Assembly (NCBI RefSeq): GCF_007860105.1
Contig: NZ_SJPU01000002.1
Location: forward strand, 571,256 to 635,255
Reading direction: 5' to 3'
Length of the DNA: 64,000 bases
DNA from: Allorhodopirellula heiligendammensis
GTDB taxonomy: Bacteria > Planctomycetota > Planctomycetia > Pirellulales > Pirellulaceae
Shown: positions 45,848-54,953 of the stretch, one piece after another
Layout: every line of letters starts with the position of its first letter
How positions within the stretch are numbered: position 1 is the first letter of the stretch
Position numbers and translations under genes: made by a program
Notes under the pieces: model-generated
Databases searched by the model: none
Told to the model about the DNA's origin: nothing
Seen by the model: the letters and a program-made list of their open reading frames with translations, nothing else

Positions 45848-46172
45848 GGTCCGTCCGGGTTTATCGTGGAAAAATCCAGCATGTTGAGCTTGTAAGGCAT
45901 CGCGGTGGCGTCCGAAATGAGCGATACCGTCTCAGAAGAAATGCTGACGGCGGACAAAGCCGCCGCCAGGTGAAGGCACCTTTCGGTTCACCCCGACCTA
46001 GATATTCCTCGGCAAGGTGCTTCCCAGCAGGGCTCGCTTCCGCTTCTCCTGGCGGCTTAATCCTACCACGGACACATCAGCATGAGAAAAACTCTCGGAC
46101 GCCACCGCCATGCCGTGATAATCCCCACACCTGGCTCACCGCTGCGAAACCCATGATAGACCCGGCTGGACT
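45848..46172. mobile_element. Inverted-repeat element copy B, abutting an ISAs1 transposase fragment
   Basis: The left end GGTCCGTCCGGGTTTATCG and right end (reversed) AGTCCAGCCGGGTCTATCA match the ends of the copy at 13881, as do the internal GGCGGTGGCGTCCGAAA on both arms and the AAGGCACCTTTCGG core at about 45975. The inner hairpin stems differ (here CTGACGGCGG/CCGCCGCCAG and GGTGAA/TTCACC instead of GGCTGGCG/CGCCAGCC and CCC/GGG), so the stems are kept while their sequence changed. Its right boundary coincides with the point where the ISAs1 transposase reading is cut. Flanking 8-mers ATTCTATT and ATGTTTTT do not form a convincing duplication. Confidence 0.7.
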
Positions 46173-46743
46173 ATGTTTTTCTGGCATCCAGCGGTATCAA
46201 TCGGGACGACGGAATCTGCGATCTCGATTTGATCTAATGGCTTGGGAATCGCGGTGATTTCATTCGACTTCTCCTCCGTAGCTAGCTGGTGCAGGCTGAT
46301 AACACTATGGACCGCCCATGCGCTGACAAGAAACAGCGGGCCAAGTTCAGCAGCCTTGTCGTGACTGCAGCGAAGCGCCTCGCCATCAATGGCAACGACG
46401 TCCAGTTCATCCTTATGGCGGTTGCCAGAGAGACGCTTGATCCAACGCTCAAAGCAAAGTTGAAACGCTGCCGGCTTGAGTGTCATCAACACGCGACCGA
46501 TCGTGTCGTGCGATGGAATTCCATTGGGGAGTTGAAGACGATCGGTCAGCCAGTCCTCATTGCTCTTGGCCCAAACCCCGGTTGCCTTGGGACCTTCCGC
46601 ACCAGCGATGACTGTCATAATGCTGATGACGATTATATCTCCGAGACGGTGCCGCTGATTGATACGCAACCGAGGAACAGGCAGCTCGGCAAAGTCTTGA
46701 AGGATAGAATCAACATCAAGCTCATTCGCATTTTTCTTGGCTA
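46173..46743 (-). pseudogene. Truncated ISAs1-family transposase
   Basis: On the minus strand NANELDVDSILQDFAELPVP starts the family's N-terminal region, followed by RLGDIIVISIMTVIAGAEG, and then the DDE-domain start LDVVAIDGEALRCSHDKA with the first catalytic Asp, ELGPLFLVSAWAVHSVISL and EKSNEITAIPKPL. It ends after DTAGCQKN, exactly where the inverted-repeat element starts, so the second Asp region is present (VPIDTAG) and the final Glu part is missing. The frame at the extreme N-terminus has no ATG and may also be damaged. Not functional. Confidence 0.85.
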
Positions 46744-47012
46744 ATTGAGCACTGCCTGCGATGGTTTCTGGAACATGGAATCAACGAAACCATGATCGCA
46801 AAACTAACTCACCCGCGATTCCCAGACTGCCCAAAGCGCGCGTCGACCCTGGTCCAATCGCCTCGCCGCAAGAGCGGCATTTTTACCTTAATTTTGCTTG
46901 ACAGGCGGATCAGGCAGCGTAAAACAACGAGAATCCTAGGTTGCAAAAATTAAATGAAGTCGATTTCTCGTCTTCTGAGCGACCAACTTCTGATTAGGTG
47001 AGGGAAACTCTG
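46744..47012. other. Leader region of the next gene and right flank of the transposase remnant
   Basis: No coding frame is supported. The right half becomes A/T-rich like the following gene. No ISAs1 terminal repeat could be defined with confidence. Confidence 0.3.
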
Positions 47013-48002
47013 ATGAGCTATTTGCCACTCTTGAAGAATGTGACTGTGTCATGCTTGGCCCTTGTATTTACTTGTGTTGAACCTGGGGTAGCCACAGGTC
47101 AGCAGTATGTTTCAGGAGGGCTGATCGAAGAAACGGATCAGAACGGAATAACTCGATCAACCACCGCTGCAGCAACCTCTGGCAACCTCGAGGCAGGCTG
47201 GAGTTTGTTTGGCGGGTGGGTGAATACCGATGCTGACTGGATATTGTCTTTCGCTGCAGGTGCGGATGCTATTTCCGATTTATATGACAATATTGTAGAT
47301 GCGCAGGCGTCGGTGGACAGTACTCGCCTTGGAGCGCACGCGGGGCCGGTTTCCTTGGTCGATCATACGACCTCTGGTATAATTGCTGCAGGCACCGCAA
47401 ATGATGCGTCAGCAGAAATTGATATTAATGCAGCGGCGTACGGTAGATATATAATTCTTGCGCCTGCGCCTTCCATCACGCCTCCAGTTCCTGTTGCAGT
47501 GCTTGATGGCGCACTTAGTGTGGTGCTCCTACCCGGACAAGATGGCCATGGATTCGGGAGTGCGATCGCAAGTGCTGGAAAATCGTTGGTCTTCGTCAGT
47601 GTAAATGATGATTTCACCGAACTGGGGCCTTTTGCATTAAGTCGGCGTGCTTTCATCAATTCTAGCGGACAGCAAGCCTTTAGAGTTGTGCTGACTCTCG
47701 GTGCTCTTGGAGAGTACATTGAGTACGAGGAAATTACGACTCTCGGCGCAGTAGAGATTGTTAATACAAGTTTTGATTATCACCATCTTTGGTTCTCTTA
47801 CTACGGGGAAATTAATACAGACATGAGCAGTGTAGTTACCATGGCCACGGCCGCTGTGAACGTTTACGGGGCTACCCCAAACGAAAGCGAGGATCCTAAC
47901 GACGACGACGGTGCAATCGTATTTGAGACAACAGATAGCAACGTTGGAAACTACAGCGTTGGCGAACTAATCAATTGGGCGTTAGCAGGTGGACCAGGGT
48001 AG
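47013..48002 (+). CDS. Exported hypothetical protein of A/T-rich composition
   Basis: Beginning at ATG 47013 (GAGGGA about ten bases upstream), this 329-residue protein has a signal peptide (LLKNVTVSCLALVFTCVEPGVATGQQ). The rest is rich in beta-forming and small residues (ASAEIDINAAAYGRYIILAP, VAVLDGALSVVLLPGQDGHG), without cysteine-rich or catalytic motifs, and ends with an acidic NESEDPNDDDG stretch and GELINWALAGG. Codon choices are visibly more A/T-ending than in neighbouring genes. It lies between transposase remnants, so it may be recently acquired. I do not recognise the family; an extracellular or surface role is suggested only by the signal peptide. Confidence 0.65.
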   Translation: MSYLPLLKNVTVSCLALVFTCVEPGVATGQQYVSGGLIEETDQNGITRSTTAAATSGNLEAGWSLFGGWVNTDADWILSFAAGADAISDLYDNIVDAQASVDSTRLGAHAGPVSLVDHTTSGIIAAGTANDASAEIDINAAAYGRYIILAPAPSITPPVPVAVLDGALSVVLLPGQDGHGFGSAIASAGKSLVFVSVNDDFTELGPFALSRRAFINSSGQQAFRVVLTLGALGEYIEYEEITTLGAVEIVNTSFDYHHLWFSYYGEINTDMSSVVTMATAAVNVYGATPNESEDPNDDDGAIVFETTDSNVGNYSVGELINWALAGGPG

Positions 48003-48122
48003 TTATGGATTGCCAGGTTAGAACCTATTTGGAATAGAGATTGAGAGTTTTATACGAAGACGGTTTTGCCAATTGTTTTGACCTCCAGCAAAACTGCAGC
48101 GAAGGGTACTGTGTCCAGCTGA

Positions 48123-48148
48123 GCCTCCATTCAAGGAGAAATGGAGGC
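48123..48148. terminator. Perfect 9-bp hairpin between the A/T-rich gene and IS5 remnant
   Basis: GCCTCCATT (48123-48131) and AATGGAGGC (48140-48148) form a perfect stem with an 8-base loop. It is 121 bases after the A/T-rich gene and 32 bases beyond the IS5-type transposase end, so it might be a terminator or part of an IS end. Confidence 0.4.
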
Positions 48149-48179
48149 CAGCTAATTTAGCTCTGAAATTAGGCACTTT

Positions 48180-48805
48180 CTATCGAAGTAGTATGACGGC
48201 GAGATGAGCGAATGTTAGGTAGCAGCATGTCAGTTTATCGACACTTGGTCGCCACGCGATTCCTTTAGCCACCCGATTATACGCTCAACGATATTGCGTC
48301 AGCGATAGGCGTGGCGGTCGAAATCTTCATCTAGCGACTCGTTGGACTGCGTCCAGATTACTGGTTCGATGCATCATTCTCGAATCGACTCCCAAATCGC
48401 CAGCGAAGTATATCCCTTGTTCACGTGCGATCGTATCGGGACGGCTGACATATCGGCGTAGGCTCAGTTCGCAATTGGCAAACGGGTTTTCAAGCTTGGT
48501 TGACTCGTGGCGTTGTCCACCGGAGCCAGCAGCCGCCAGTATAGTTGCGCGACCGTCACAGAAAACGCGAAACTATCATCGATTACCAGCGGCGAGAGCG
48601 TCCTAAGGCGTTTAATTCGGCGTTTTCGTTAAGTCGCTGGATCATTCCCCGGGGCACCAAGGCGCTGTTATCACTCTGTCAACTTGCTAAAGATTCTGAT
48701 CGATCTTGTCCACTCGTTTCAACAGCGTGTGTAGTCCAATCCCAAAAACTCTGGTCTGTTCATCACCGAAAGCGTGCGCAAACGGTCTGCCACTTGCCAG
48801 AAAAA
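48180..48805 (-). pseudogene. Degenerate IS5-type transposase
   Basis: The minus strand reads GKWQTVCARFR near 48797, part of the conserved N-terminal block of IS5-family transposases. The C-terminal block appears as RNIVERIIGWLKESRG around 48290, preceded by an in-frame stop where the family has Q, and then in another frame VDKLTCCYLTFAHLAVILL before a stop at 48180-48182. Several frameshifts and stops in between make it dead. Its N-terminal end is cut by the 67-bp palindromic element at 48808. Confidence 0.75.
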
Positions 48806-48807
48806 TC

Positions 48808-48874
48808 GGTCCATCCGGGTTTAACTTGGGGAATCCAACATGCTGGATCTACCCACGATAATCCCGGATGGACC
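48808..48874. repeat. 67-bp palindromic solo end of the inverted-repeat element (copy C)
   Basis: GGTCCATCCGGGTTTAACTT at 48808 pairs with the reverse of the sequence ending at 48874 (GGATCTACCCACGATAATCC then CGGATGGACC), leaving about six bases in the centre. One arm is identical over about 30 bases to the left end of copy A (13881-13910), and the other resembles its right end. It is thus the two ends of the long element joined with the interior deleted. It borders the truncated IS5-type transposase. Confidence 0.75.
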
Positions 48875-48903
48875 AAAAAGTTGTTGACGATGCAGGCGTC
48901 TGG

Positions 48904-51900
48904 TCACTCAGCGGGGAGCTCAATCTGTGCTGGTGACTGAAGGTAGGCGATCAAGTCTGCGATTTGCGAGTCGCTGAGCGGTTGGAGTAAACCGCTAGGC
49001 ATGGGAGATTGATCCGTGGGGATTTCCTCCTCAACGTCTTCGAGGCTGATCGTTTCGGTGGTCGCCGCCGAGGCGATTGTCAATGTTTGTCGCGTCCGTT
49101 GAGTGATCAGCCCGACGAGCAAGCGTCCATCGACGGTCAAAACTTTCGTTGCACGGTAGTCGGCACCGACGACGCCGTCGGGGTCGACAATATTACTGAG
49201 CAAGTAGTCCATATTTCCTCGCTGCGCCCCCGTTATGTCCGGTCCGACATGGTTACCGTTACCATACAACTTGTGGCAGTTCATGCAGTTGCGGTCGAAG
49301 AGTCGCCTGCCCGCCTGCAGGTTTGCGCCGTGCAATCGATCGGCTGTCAAAAGATGACTCAATCGAGTGATTTCTTTCAATCGTTCCTCCGATGTTTGTC
49401 GAATCTGGCCCCACACCGCTCCCACTCGTCTGGAAAGGGCATCGTTGCCCAACGCCGCAATCGCACGCACGTGTGAGGCGGACAGGATCTCCTTAGGCAG
49501 TTCGCCCTTTTCGATTTGCTCGATCAGTGCTGTTGCAAACATTTCGCGAGCACACAAAAGCGAAACCACACTGTCTCGCAGTGGCGCGCGGAATCGCCCG
49601 TAGTTCTTTAGCAAGACATCGGCAACCTTCGGATGCTCGACCCGAGCGAGTGATTCGGCTGCTGCCATGTTGACGTGGGGGTCGGATATCAGCGGACGTG
49701 CGGCGAACGCTAACGCTGCTGCTGTATCTACGTCTCGATGCTCACTCTCCTGCCACGCTGCCACCAAGCCCTGGAACGCCGCGAGGCGTTCGAGCACGTC
49801 GGCATTTGCATTGTCGAGAATCGCTTGCAGCTCAGCCGTGCTTAGGCCCTCGCCATAGAGCGAATCGATCTGATCGACGAGCGATTTACGGTCGGGTGTG
49901 GAGGCAAGAATGGCTTCGCGGAGACGCGACCAGTGATCTGTGGGAGGAGCTCGTCGGATTCCGATGAGTCCTTGCTCCACACCCGTCAGCATGGCCTCCC
50001 ACCAAGGGTCCGTGGTGACCGCCCCCTGTCCTCGGTGTTTTTGCAGTGCTGCGAGTTGGAGTTGTGCAAATGCATGGGGAGAGGATTCGGCTTGTTCTGC
50101 AATACTGCGCGCGAGGTAAGTCGTCAGTTCAGGCAGCTCACACACTTGCAGTACGTCAATCATCTCATCCGGCGTTGTGGACGCACGGTCCATCAAACCG
50201 AACCAAATTAACTTCGGCAGATTGTGGTCATCGATATCCTGGCTGCCGCTGAACTTCAAAAGTTGGATCGCCGCATCGGCTCGCATTGATACTGGTAGAC
50301 GCTGTAGCGACGATGCGAGATTCAATCGGATGAGTGGCGAAGCGTCAGCCCCGAGGCCGTCCATGAGGTCAACGAACGCCTGGGCTCGGTCGGCAAATTC
50401 CGGCCACGCTGCACGACCGTCTGCTGTGGGGCCATACACGTCGTCGATTGGCCAGTGCTGCACGTACGAGCGAATCGCCGCTGCGCGAACGTATTCGGAA
50501 GAATCTGAAAACCAAGGGGCGTAGTCGTGCAGTGCACCGAGGGTGTCGAGAGTCCACATCAATCGGCAGCGACACGCCGGATCGTCCTGTTCGTGAACGA
50601 GCTCCTGTAGGCGACCGATGGCCCCCGACATGTCTGTTCCACGGGCGCTGAGTTCATGCAGTCGCAGTATCGCTTGGTGCGAGAACCACCGATCGTCACC
50701 TTGCACCAAATCGACTAACGAGGAGGTGTCGTTTGAGATTTCCGGTTGGCGATGCGGCACACTTGAGTCGACCGAAATCTTATAGATTCGACCGCTGCTG
50801 CGATGCACACCAGTATGTTCATGACATTCGCCGAGATCGCTCCAGTCGAGGACGAATACATTTCCGTCTGGGCCCGCTGACAAGTCCATCCCACGAAACC
50901 ACTCGTCGCTCGATAGAAAGAAGTCTTTGCCATGGGTCGCGACATATCCGCTTCGGCGCCGGACTAGATTTTCGCGATTCGCACGCCGTCCATGAAAATT
51001 GAGCGTCATCAGTGATCCCTGATAGGCGGCCGGCCACAGCGACTCTTGATAGATCATCAGTCCACAATGCGCATGTCCGCCGCCGAGATCATTGGCGGCA
51101 CCGTCGCGAGACTTCGTCCAGTGTTGGCCGGTATCAAAGTGATAGTGGTCGGCGTGTTGATCGATCGTCGCGAACACGTTCGGGTTCGGATCCAGGGTGA
51201 AAGGGCGATTAAAGTGAGCGCCGTGAATCCCGTGCCACAAGTGCCCGTTAACTGTATTGATAAAGAACAAATCGCCGTATTGGTTGAAGTCATGGCCCCA
51301 AGGGTTGGTTGTGCCATGACAGATGACCTCGAATCGCCTGTGGGAGAGGTCGTACCGCCAGATCCCTCCCTCCAGTGCAACGCGCTGTTCATCGACAGTG
51401 CCCGGTGCGCCGATCCGTCCGGGGCATGAGCCACCGCAACGCCCATACAGCCAACCGTCGTCTCCGAATCGCAGTCCGTTGGCAAAGTTGTGGTAGTTTT
51501 GTTTGGCGATATCGAAGCCATCGAGGATGACCTGAGGCGGCCCGTCAGGAATGAGGTCATGATCTGCATCGGGCACAAACAAGAGTTGGGGTGGGCACAT
51601 CAGCCAAACGCCGTGGACGCCGCCGGGCCCCGGCCCGACCTCGACACTCGTCAGCCGCGTTAGCGTGTCCATGAATACGATCCGTTGTTCGGGCGTGCCG
51701 TCGTGATCAGCATCGGCAAACACAATGACGCGGTCTCGCAGGTCATCACGAAATCGAACGCCGGTCTTGGCATAGGTGAAGTTCTCCGCCACCCACATTC
51801 GGCCCGCGGAGTCCCACGCTAGGTCAATGGGATTCTGGACATCGGGCTCGGCCGCAAACACAGACACCGAAAACCCAACGGGTACTTCGATTGCTGCGGC

Positions 51901-52290
51901 ACTGGCGTCCGGGGTGAGTTGCGGATGGGAGGCCGCCAGTGGCTCGGTGTCTTCGATGTCGGGGAAGGTATTTTCAGGTCGCCGATGCGGAGGATCCGCC
52001 GCAGATGATGCGGAGGCTATCCAGCCTGCCCAGAAAATGATCGTAGCTGTGCAGCAGAGCTCCCATGCGGGCCGCACGGCAGCAGATAGACTGGGACCGG
52101 GGCCCTGAGGGATACCCAGCTTTCGGCCCCCGCGAAAAGCGTGCGAGCGATTTGCCGGCATTTGAGCGTGGCGAACACTGCGGAATACGTCGTTTTCTCG
52201 CTCTCGCAGGCACAGCATGGATGGCCGGACGTCAAGACGTCGTGCATTCGGGCCCAGAAGTGCGTAGAACATAGAGGAAATAAAATTCAT
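48904..52290 (-). CDS. PVC-type dehydrogenase with HEAT-like repeats and C-terminal cytochrome c
   Basis: About 1128 residues from ATG 52290; the membrane signal (CCTATIIFWAGWIASASSA) lies near residue 85, so an inner start such as ATG 52161 may be the true one. An N-terminal six-bladed propeller follows (DLAWDSAGRMWVAENFTY, VIVFADADHDGTPEQRI, FANGLRFGDDGWLYGRCGG, GTTNPWGHDFNQYGDLFFIN). HEAT-like helical repeats fill about residues 540-960, and a monohaem cytochrome c domain has CMNCH near residue 1000 and KLYGNGNHVGPDITGAQRG. The C-terminal block VDGRLLVGLITQRTRQT then SPMPSGLLQPLSDSQIADLI is typical. Probably a periplasmic redox enzyme on sugars or alcohols; substrate unknown. A decayed relative lies at 14322-14986. 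Confidence 0.9.
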   Translation of the reverse strand: MNFISSMFYALLGPNARRLDVRPSMLCLRERENDVFRSVRHAQMPANRSHAFRGGRKLGIPQGPGPSLSAAVRPAWELCCTATIIFWAGWIASASSAADPPHRRPENTFPDIEDTEPLAASHPQLTPDASAAAIEVPVGFSVSVFAAEPDVQNPIDLAWDSAGRMWVAENFTYAKTGVRFRDDLRDRVIVFADADHDGTPEQRIVFMDTLTRLTSVEVGPGPGGVHGVWLMCPPQLLFVPDADHDLIPDGPPQVILDGFDIAKQNYHNFANGLRFGDDGWLYGRCGGSCPGRIGAPGTVDEQRVALEGGIWRYDLSHRRFEVICHGTTNPWGHDFNQYGDLFFINTVNGHLWHGIHGAHFNRPFTLDPNPNVFATIDQHADHYHFDTGQHWTKSRDGAANDLGGGHAHCGLMIYQESLWPAAYQGSLMTLNFHGRRANRENLVRRRSGYVATHGKDFFLSSDEWFRGMDLSAGPDGNVFVLDWSDLGECHEHTGVHRSSGRIYKISVDSSVPHRQPEISNDTSSLVDLVQGDDRWFSHQAILRLHELSARGTDMSGAIGRLQELVHEQDDPACRCRLMWTLDTLGALHDYAPWFSDSSEYVRAAAIRSYVQHWPIDDVYGPTADGRAAWPEFADRAQAFVDLMDGLGADASPLIRLNLASSLQRLPVSMRADAAIQLLKFSGSQDIDDHNLPKLIWFGLMDRASTTPDEMIDVLQVCELPELTTYLARSIAEQAESSPHAFAQLQLAALQKHRGQGAVTTDPWWEAMLTGVEQGLIGIRRAPPTDHWSRLREAILASTPDRKSLVDQIDSLYGEGLSTAELQAILDNANADVLERLAAFQGLVAAWQESEHRDVDTAAALAFAARPLISDPHVNMAAAESLARVEHPKVADVLLKNYGRFRAPLRDSVVSLLCAREMFATALIEQIEKGELPKEILSASHVRAIAALGNDALSRRVGAVWGQIRQTSEERLKEITRLSHLLTADRLHGANLQAGRRLFDRNCMNCHKLYGNGNHVGPDITGAQRGNMDYLLSNIVDPDGVVGADYRATKVLTVDGRLLVGLITQRTRQTLTIASAATTETISLEDVEEEIPTDQSPMPSGLLQPLSDSQIADLIAYLQSPAQIELPAE

Positions 52291-52317
52291 CGGACGGTCA
52301 TTCTGGAAATATTGAAG

Positions 52318-53280
52318 ATGCGGCGAATTGGCAACCTACCGGGCGAGAACCAGGCAAATCGCTTCTGCGACTTTTTGCAAACCCAGTCGATCGACGCGAA
52401 AGCAAGTTCGACTGACGAATCGGCAGCGCCAGCTTCCACGCCCCATGATATCTGGATCCGCCATGAGCAGGATGTAGAGCGGGCCCGCGAGCTGTTCGGG
52501 GAGTTCGTGGCAAATCCGTCAGCCAAAGAGTATGACGTCTCCGCCGAGGCTGCGCGGCAACGCAAGCAGCGTTCTCAAGAGATCGCCCAGAAATTAGCCG
52601 CTCAGAAGAAGGCACAAATGCAACTGCGTCGTAACAGCGGCGCAGGACTGGGGGGGCCCGGCCAGTCGCCCGCATCGATTCCGGTCACGATTGGCTTTGT
52701 CGTCCTTGCGACGGTGATCGGCTTCATCACCAATTTTGGTCGCCCGAGACCGAACGACATGACCGCCGTCCGCGTGATGAATGCGCTTTCATGCGTTGAT
52801 GAGATGACCTACCAGACCACCGGTGATCTCACGGCGTCCATCAAACAGGGGGAGGTGTGGCGAATTTTCACACCCATGTTATTGCACGGCAGCATGATGC
52901 ATTTAGCGTTCAACATGCTCAATCTCGTCTTTCTTGGCGGTGTGGTCGAACGCATTCATGGGCGTTGGTTTTTCCTGTTCCTATTTTTAGTATGTGGCGG
53001 CATTGGAACGCTGACTCAGATCCTGATGCCATATTCATGGGGGGGAGGTCCGGTCATCGGTGCTTCGGGCGGGGTGCTGGGTATTTTCGGTTTCATTTGG
53101 ATCCGCCCCAAATTTCAACCGGGTTACCCCGTCGAGATTCCGCCGATCGGCGTCATGTACATGTTGGGGTTCCTCGTGCTGTGCTTTACCCCCATGATGC
53201 CGAATATTGCCAACGGAGCCCACATCGGTGGGCTGCTCACCGGGATGCTGATCGCCGTGACGGCCCCGAAAACACTCTAG
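52318..53280 (+). CDS. Rhomboid-family intramembrane serine protease
   Basis: The ATG at 52318 gives 320 residues; longer readings start inside the divergent gene. A 120-residue cytosolic part (possibly a small ferredoxin-like domain, with KKAQMQLRR) precedes six or so membrane helices. Catalytic Ser250 lies in GASGGVLGIFGF and His302 in NGAHIGGLLTG. Rhomboid landmarks WRIFTPMLLHGSMMHLAFNML and FLGGVVERIHGRWFFLFLF are intact. Rhomboids cleave single-span membrane proteins; the substrate is not known. Divergent from the PVC-cytochrome gene with only 27 bases between the start codons used here, so promoters overlap or lie inside genes. Confidence 0.93.
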   Translation: MRRIGNLPGENQANRFCDFLQTQSIDAKASSTDESAAPASTPHDIWIRHEQDVERARELFGEFVANPSAKEYDVSAEAARQRKQRSQEIAQKLAAQKKAQMQLRRNSGAGLGGPGQSPASIPVTIGFVVLATVIGFITNFGRPRPNDMTAVRVMNALSCVDEMTYQTTGDLTASIKQGEVWRIFTPMLLHGSMMHLAFNMLNLVFLGGVVERIHGRWFFLFLFLVCGGIGTLTQILMPYSWGGGPVIGASGGVLGIFGFIWIRPKFQPGYPVEIPPIGVMYMLGFLVLCFTPMMPNIANGAHIGGLLTGMLIAVTAPKTL

Positions 53281-53550
53281 CGAGGGATGCCGTATCTGAA
53301 ATGAGAGGGGGTGGCGGTTGAGCCGCGGCGCCGATCAATTAGATTCTTCCAAACGAGTCAAACGTCAGGGGTAGCTGGATGGGGCGTTCGTCGGACTCGT
53401 AGTCATAAATGGGCTCTTTGTCATAAAAGCTGCCGGCAAACCCTATCAGCCAACATCTCAGCCACATCGTCTGATCGGATCTGGTCGAGCTCTATCGAGG
53501 CGTGTTATAGTTCCGCCACGATTTTGCTGCCCCAATCGAGATCAATTCAC

Positions 53551-53964
53551 TTGGCTAAGAAGAATTCTGCCGCGATGCCTGCACCCTCTTCCTCCTCTTC
53601 AGCACTGGATCAACCCGGTGAAGAGCTGGACTTTGAGGCCACCCTCGGAGAGATTGAGACGGTTGTGCGGAAGCTGGAGAGTGGCGAACTATCATTGAAT
53701 GATTCGCTCCGCCAGTACGAGTCAGCTGTTAGCAAGATGCGGCGTTGCTACGAATTGCTCGAAGTCGCCGAGCGACGTGTCAGCGTGCTCGCGGGATTTG
53801 ATGCCGACGGCAATCCAGTCATGCAGCCGCTCGAGGATTCCGGTGACGGCCACGGCAATGACGCGGAAACCCTGATCGAAAAACAAAAAACACGGGGTCG
53901 CAGGCGGGGAGCCGCTGCGGGAGGCACCGCGCCAACGAGTTCCGAAATGAGCGATGAGATATGA
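53551..53964 (+). CDS. xseB: Exodeoxyribonuclease VII small subunit
   Basis: From TTG 53551 (reading MAKKNSAAMPAP) the protein has 137 residues; ATG 53575 is the alternative. The XseB domain (about residues 28-90) shows FEATLGEIETVVRKLESGEL, SLNDSLRQYESAVSKMRRCY and ERRVSVL. The C-terminal 45 residues are a basic and acidic tail not found in short XseB proteins. ExoVII, with the large subunit XseA (not in this window), degrades single-stranded DNA. The stop overlaps ispA (ATGA), the usual xseB-ispA-dxs order. Confidence 0.88.
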   Translation: MAKKNSAAMPAPSSSSSALDQPGEELDFEATLGEIETVVRKLESGELSLNDSLRQYESAVSKMRRCYELLEVAERRVSVLAGFDADGNPVMQPLEDSGDGHGNDAETLIEKQKTRGRRRGAAAGGTAPTSSEMSDEI

Positions 53965-54953
53965 GTGACATTGAGGAGCTGCTGCAACCGTATCGAAGTG
54001 CGATCGAACCCGCACTCGAGGCGGCCACCGAATTTGGTCCTGGTTGCCCTGAGAAGCTACGCGAGGCGATTCGTTACGCTCTCCTGGCGCCGGGCAAACG
54101 ACTGCGGCCGGCTTTGGTGATGATGTCAGCAGAGGCCTGCGGGGGATCGATCTCTGATGCCCTGGCACCAGCGGTCGCTGTCGAGATGATCCACGCCTAT
54201 TCGTTGATCCATGACGATTTGCCGGCGATGGACGATGATGATCTGCGTCGTGGCCGTCCGACCACGCACATCCAGTTCGGTGAAGCAACCGCGATTTTAG
54301 CAGGGGACGCCTTGCAGGCGGCAGCCTTCTCGCACCTCTATAGGTACTGCCGCGAACCGGCGCGGGCGGCGCGTCTGATGGGGGAGCTCGCCCTCGCAGC
54401 GGGCCCGGCGGGATTAGTCGGCGGCCAAGAGGACGACCTCGCGGCGGAAAATATTCGGATCGACCAATTTGCATCACCCTTGGCGGCGCGGAAGCATCTG
54501 GAGTCCATTCATCGCCGAAAGACCGGGGATCTATTCATAGCATGCGCCAAGTTGGGCGGCATCGCGGTGGGTGGCAGCGACGAGCAGATCGATGCTCTCG
54601 TTCAGTTTGCGGGCGCCTTTGGACTCGCCTTCCAAATTACCGACGATGTTCTTGATTTTACCGCGAGCGACGAGCAGCTCGGAAAGCGGACGGGAAAGGA
54701 CAGTGAACGGGGCAAGTTCACCTTTCCAGACTTGATGGCGGCTGAACAGGCGGACAAGTCTCAACTAGAATCAAATCAGGCAGCAGGCCGGACCGGTCAT
54801 GTGACCGCAACTGAAATACACCCTGGAATTGAGCTGGCCCGCGACCACGCGGCAGCCGGGATCAGGGATGCACACCGATCACTCGAGTTATTTGGAGCCC
54901 GAGCAGTGCGGTTAGGCCAAATGGCGGACTATCTTTTGGAGCGAACCTCATGA
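53961..54953 (+). CDS. ispA: Farnesyl/geranylgeranyl diphosphate synthase
   Basis: This 330-residue protein is a trans-prenyltransferase. First aspartate-rich motif: HAYSLIHDDLPAMDDDDLRR beginning at Asp85-Asp86; second: FQITDDVLDFTASDEQLGK with DDxxD. GKRLRPALVMMSAE and GEATAILAGDALQAAAFSHL are also conserved. It condenses isopentenyl diphosphate with allylic diphosphates. A stretch of about 30 residues near 270-300 (QADKSQLESNQAAGRTGHV) is longer than in E. coli IspA and of low complexity. Overlaps dxs by four bases at its end, coupling precursor and chain synthesis. Confidence 0.95.
   Translation: MSDIEELLQPYRSAIEPALEAATEFGPGCPEKLREAIRYALLAPGKRLRPALVMMSAEACGGSISDALAPAVAVEMIHAYSLIHDDLPAMDDDDLRRGRPTTHIQFGEATAILAGDALQAAAFSHLYRYCREPARAARLMGELALAAGPAGLVGGQEDDLAAENIRIDQFASPLAARKHLESIHRRKTGDLFIACAKLGGIAVGGSDEQIDALVQFAGAFGLAFQITDDVLDFTASDEQLGKRTGKDSERGKFTFPDLMAAEQADKSQLESNQAAGRTGHVTATEIHPGIELARDHAAAGIRDAHRSLELFGARAVRLGQMADYLLERTS

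Noticed and set aside
48545-48940. Plus-strand 131-codon frame over the IS5 remnant and palindrome
   Set aside because: Runs through antisense transposase, the palindromic repeat and the end of the PVC gene; no coherent protein.
53722-54477. Minus-strand frame opposite xseB/ispA
   Set aside because: Arginine/proline-rich translation typical of antisense shadows; both sense genes are certain.
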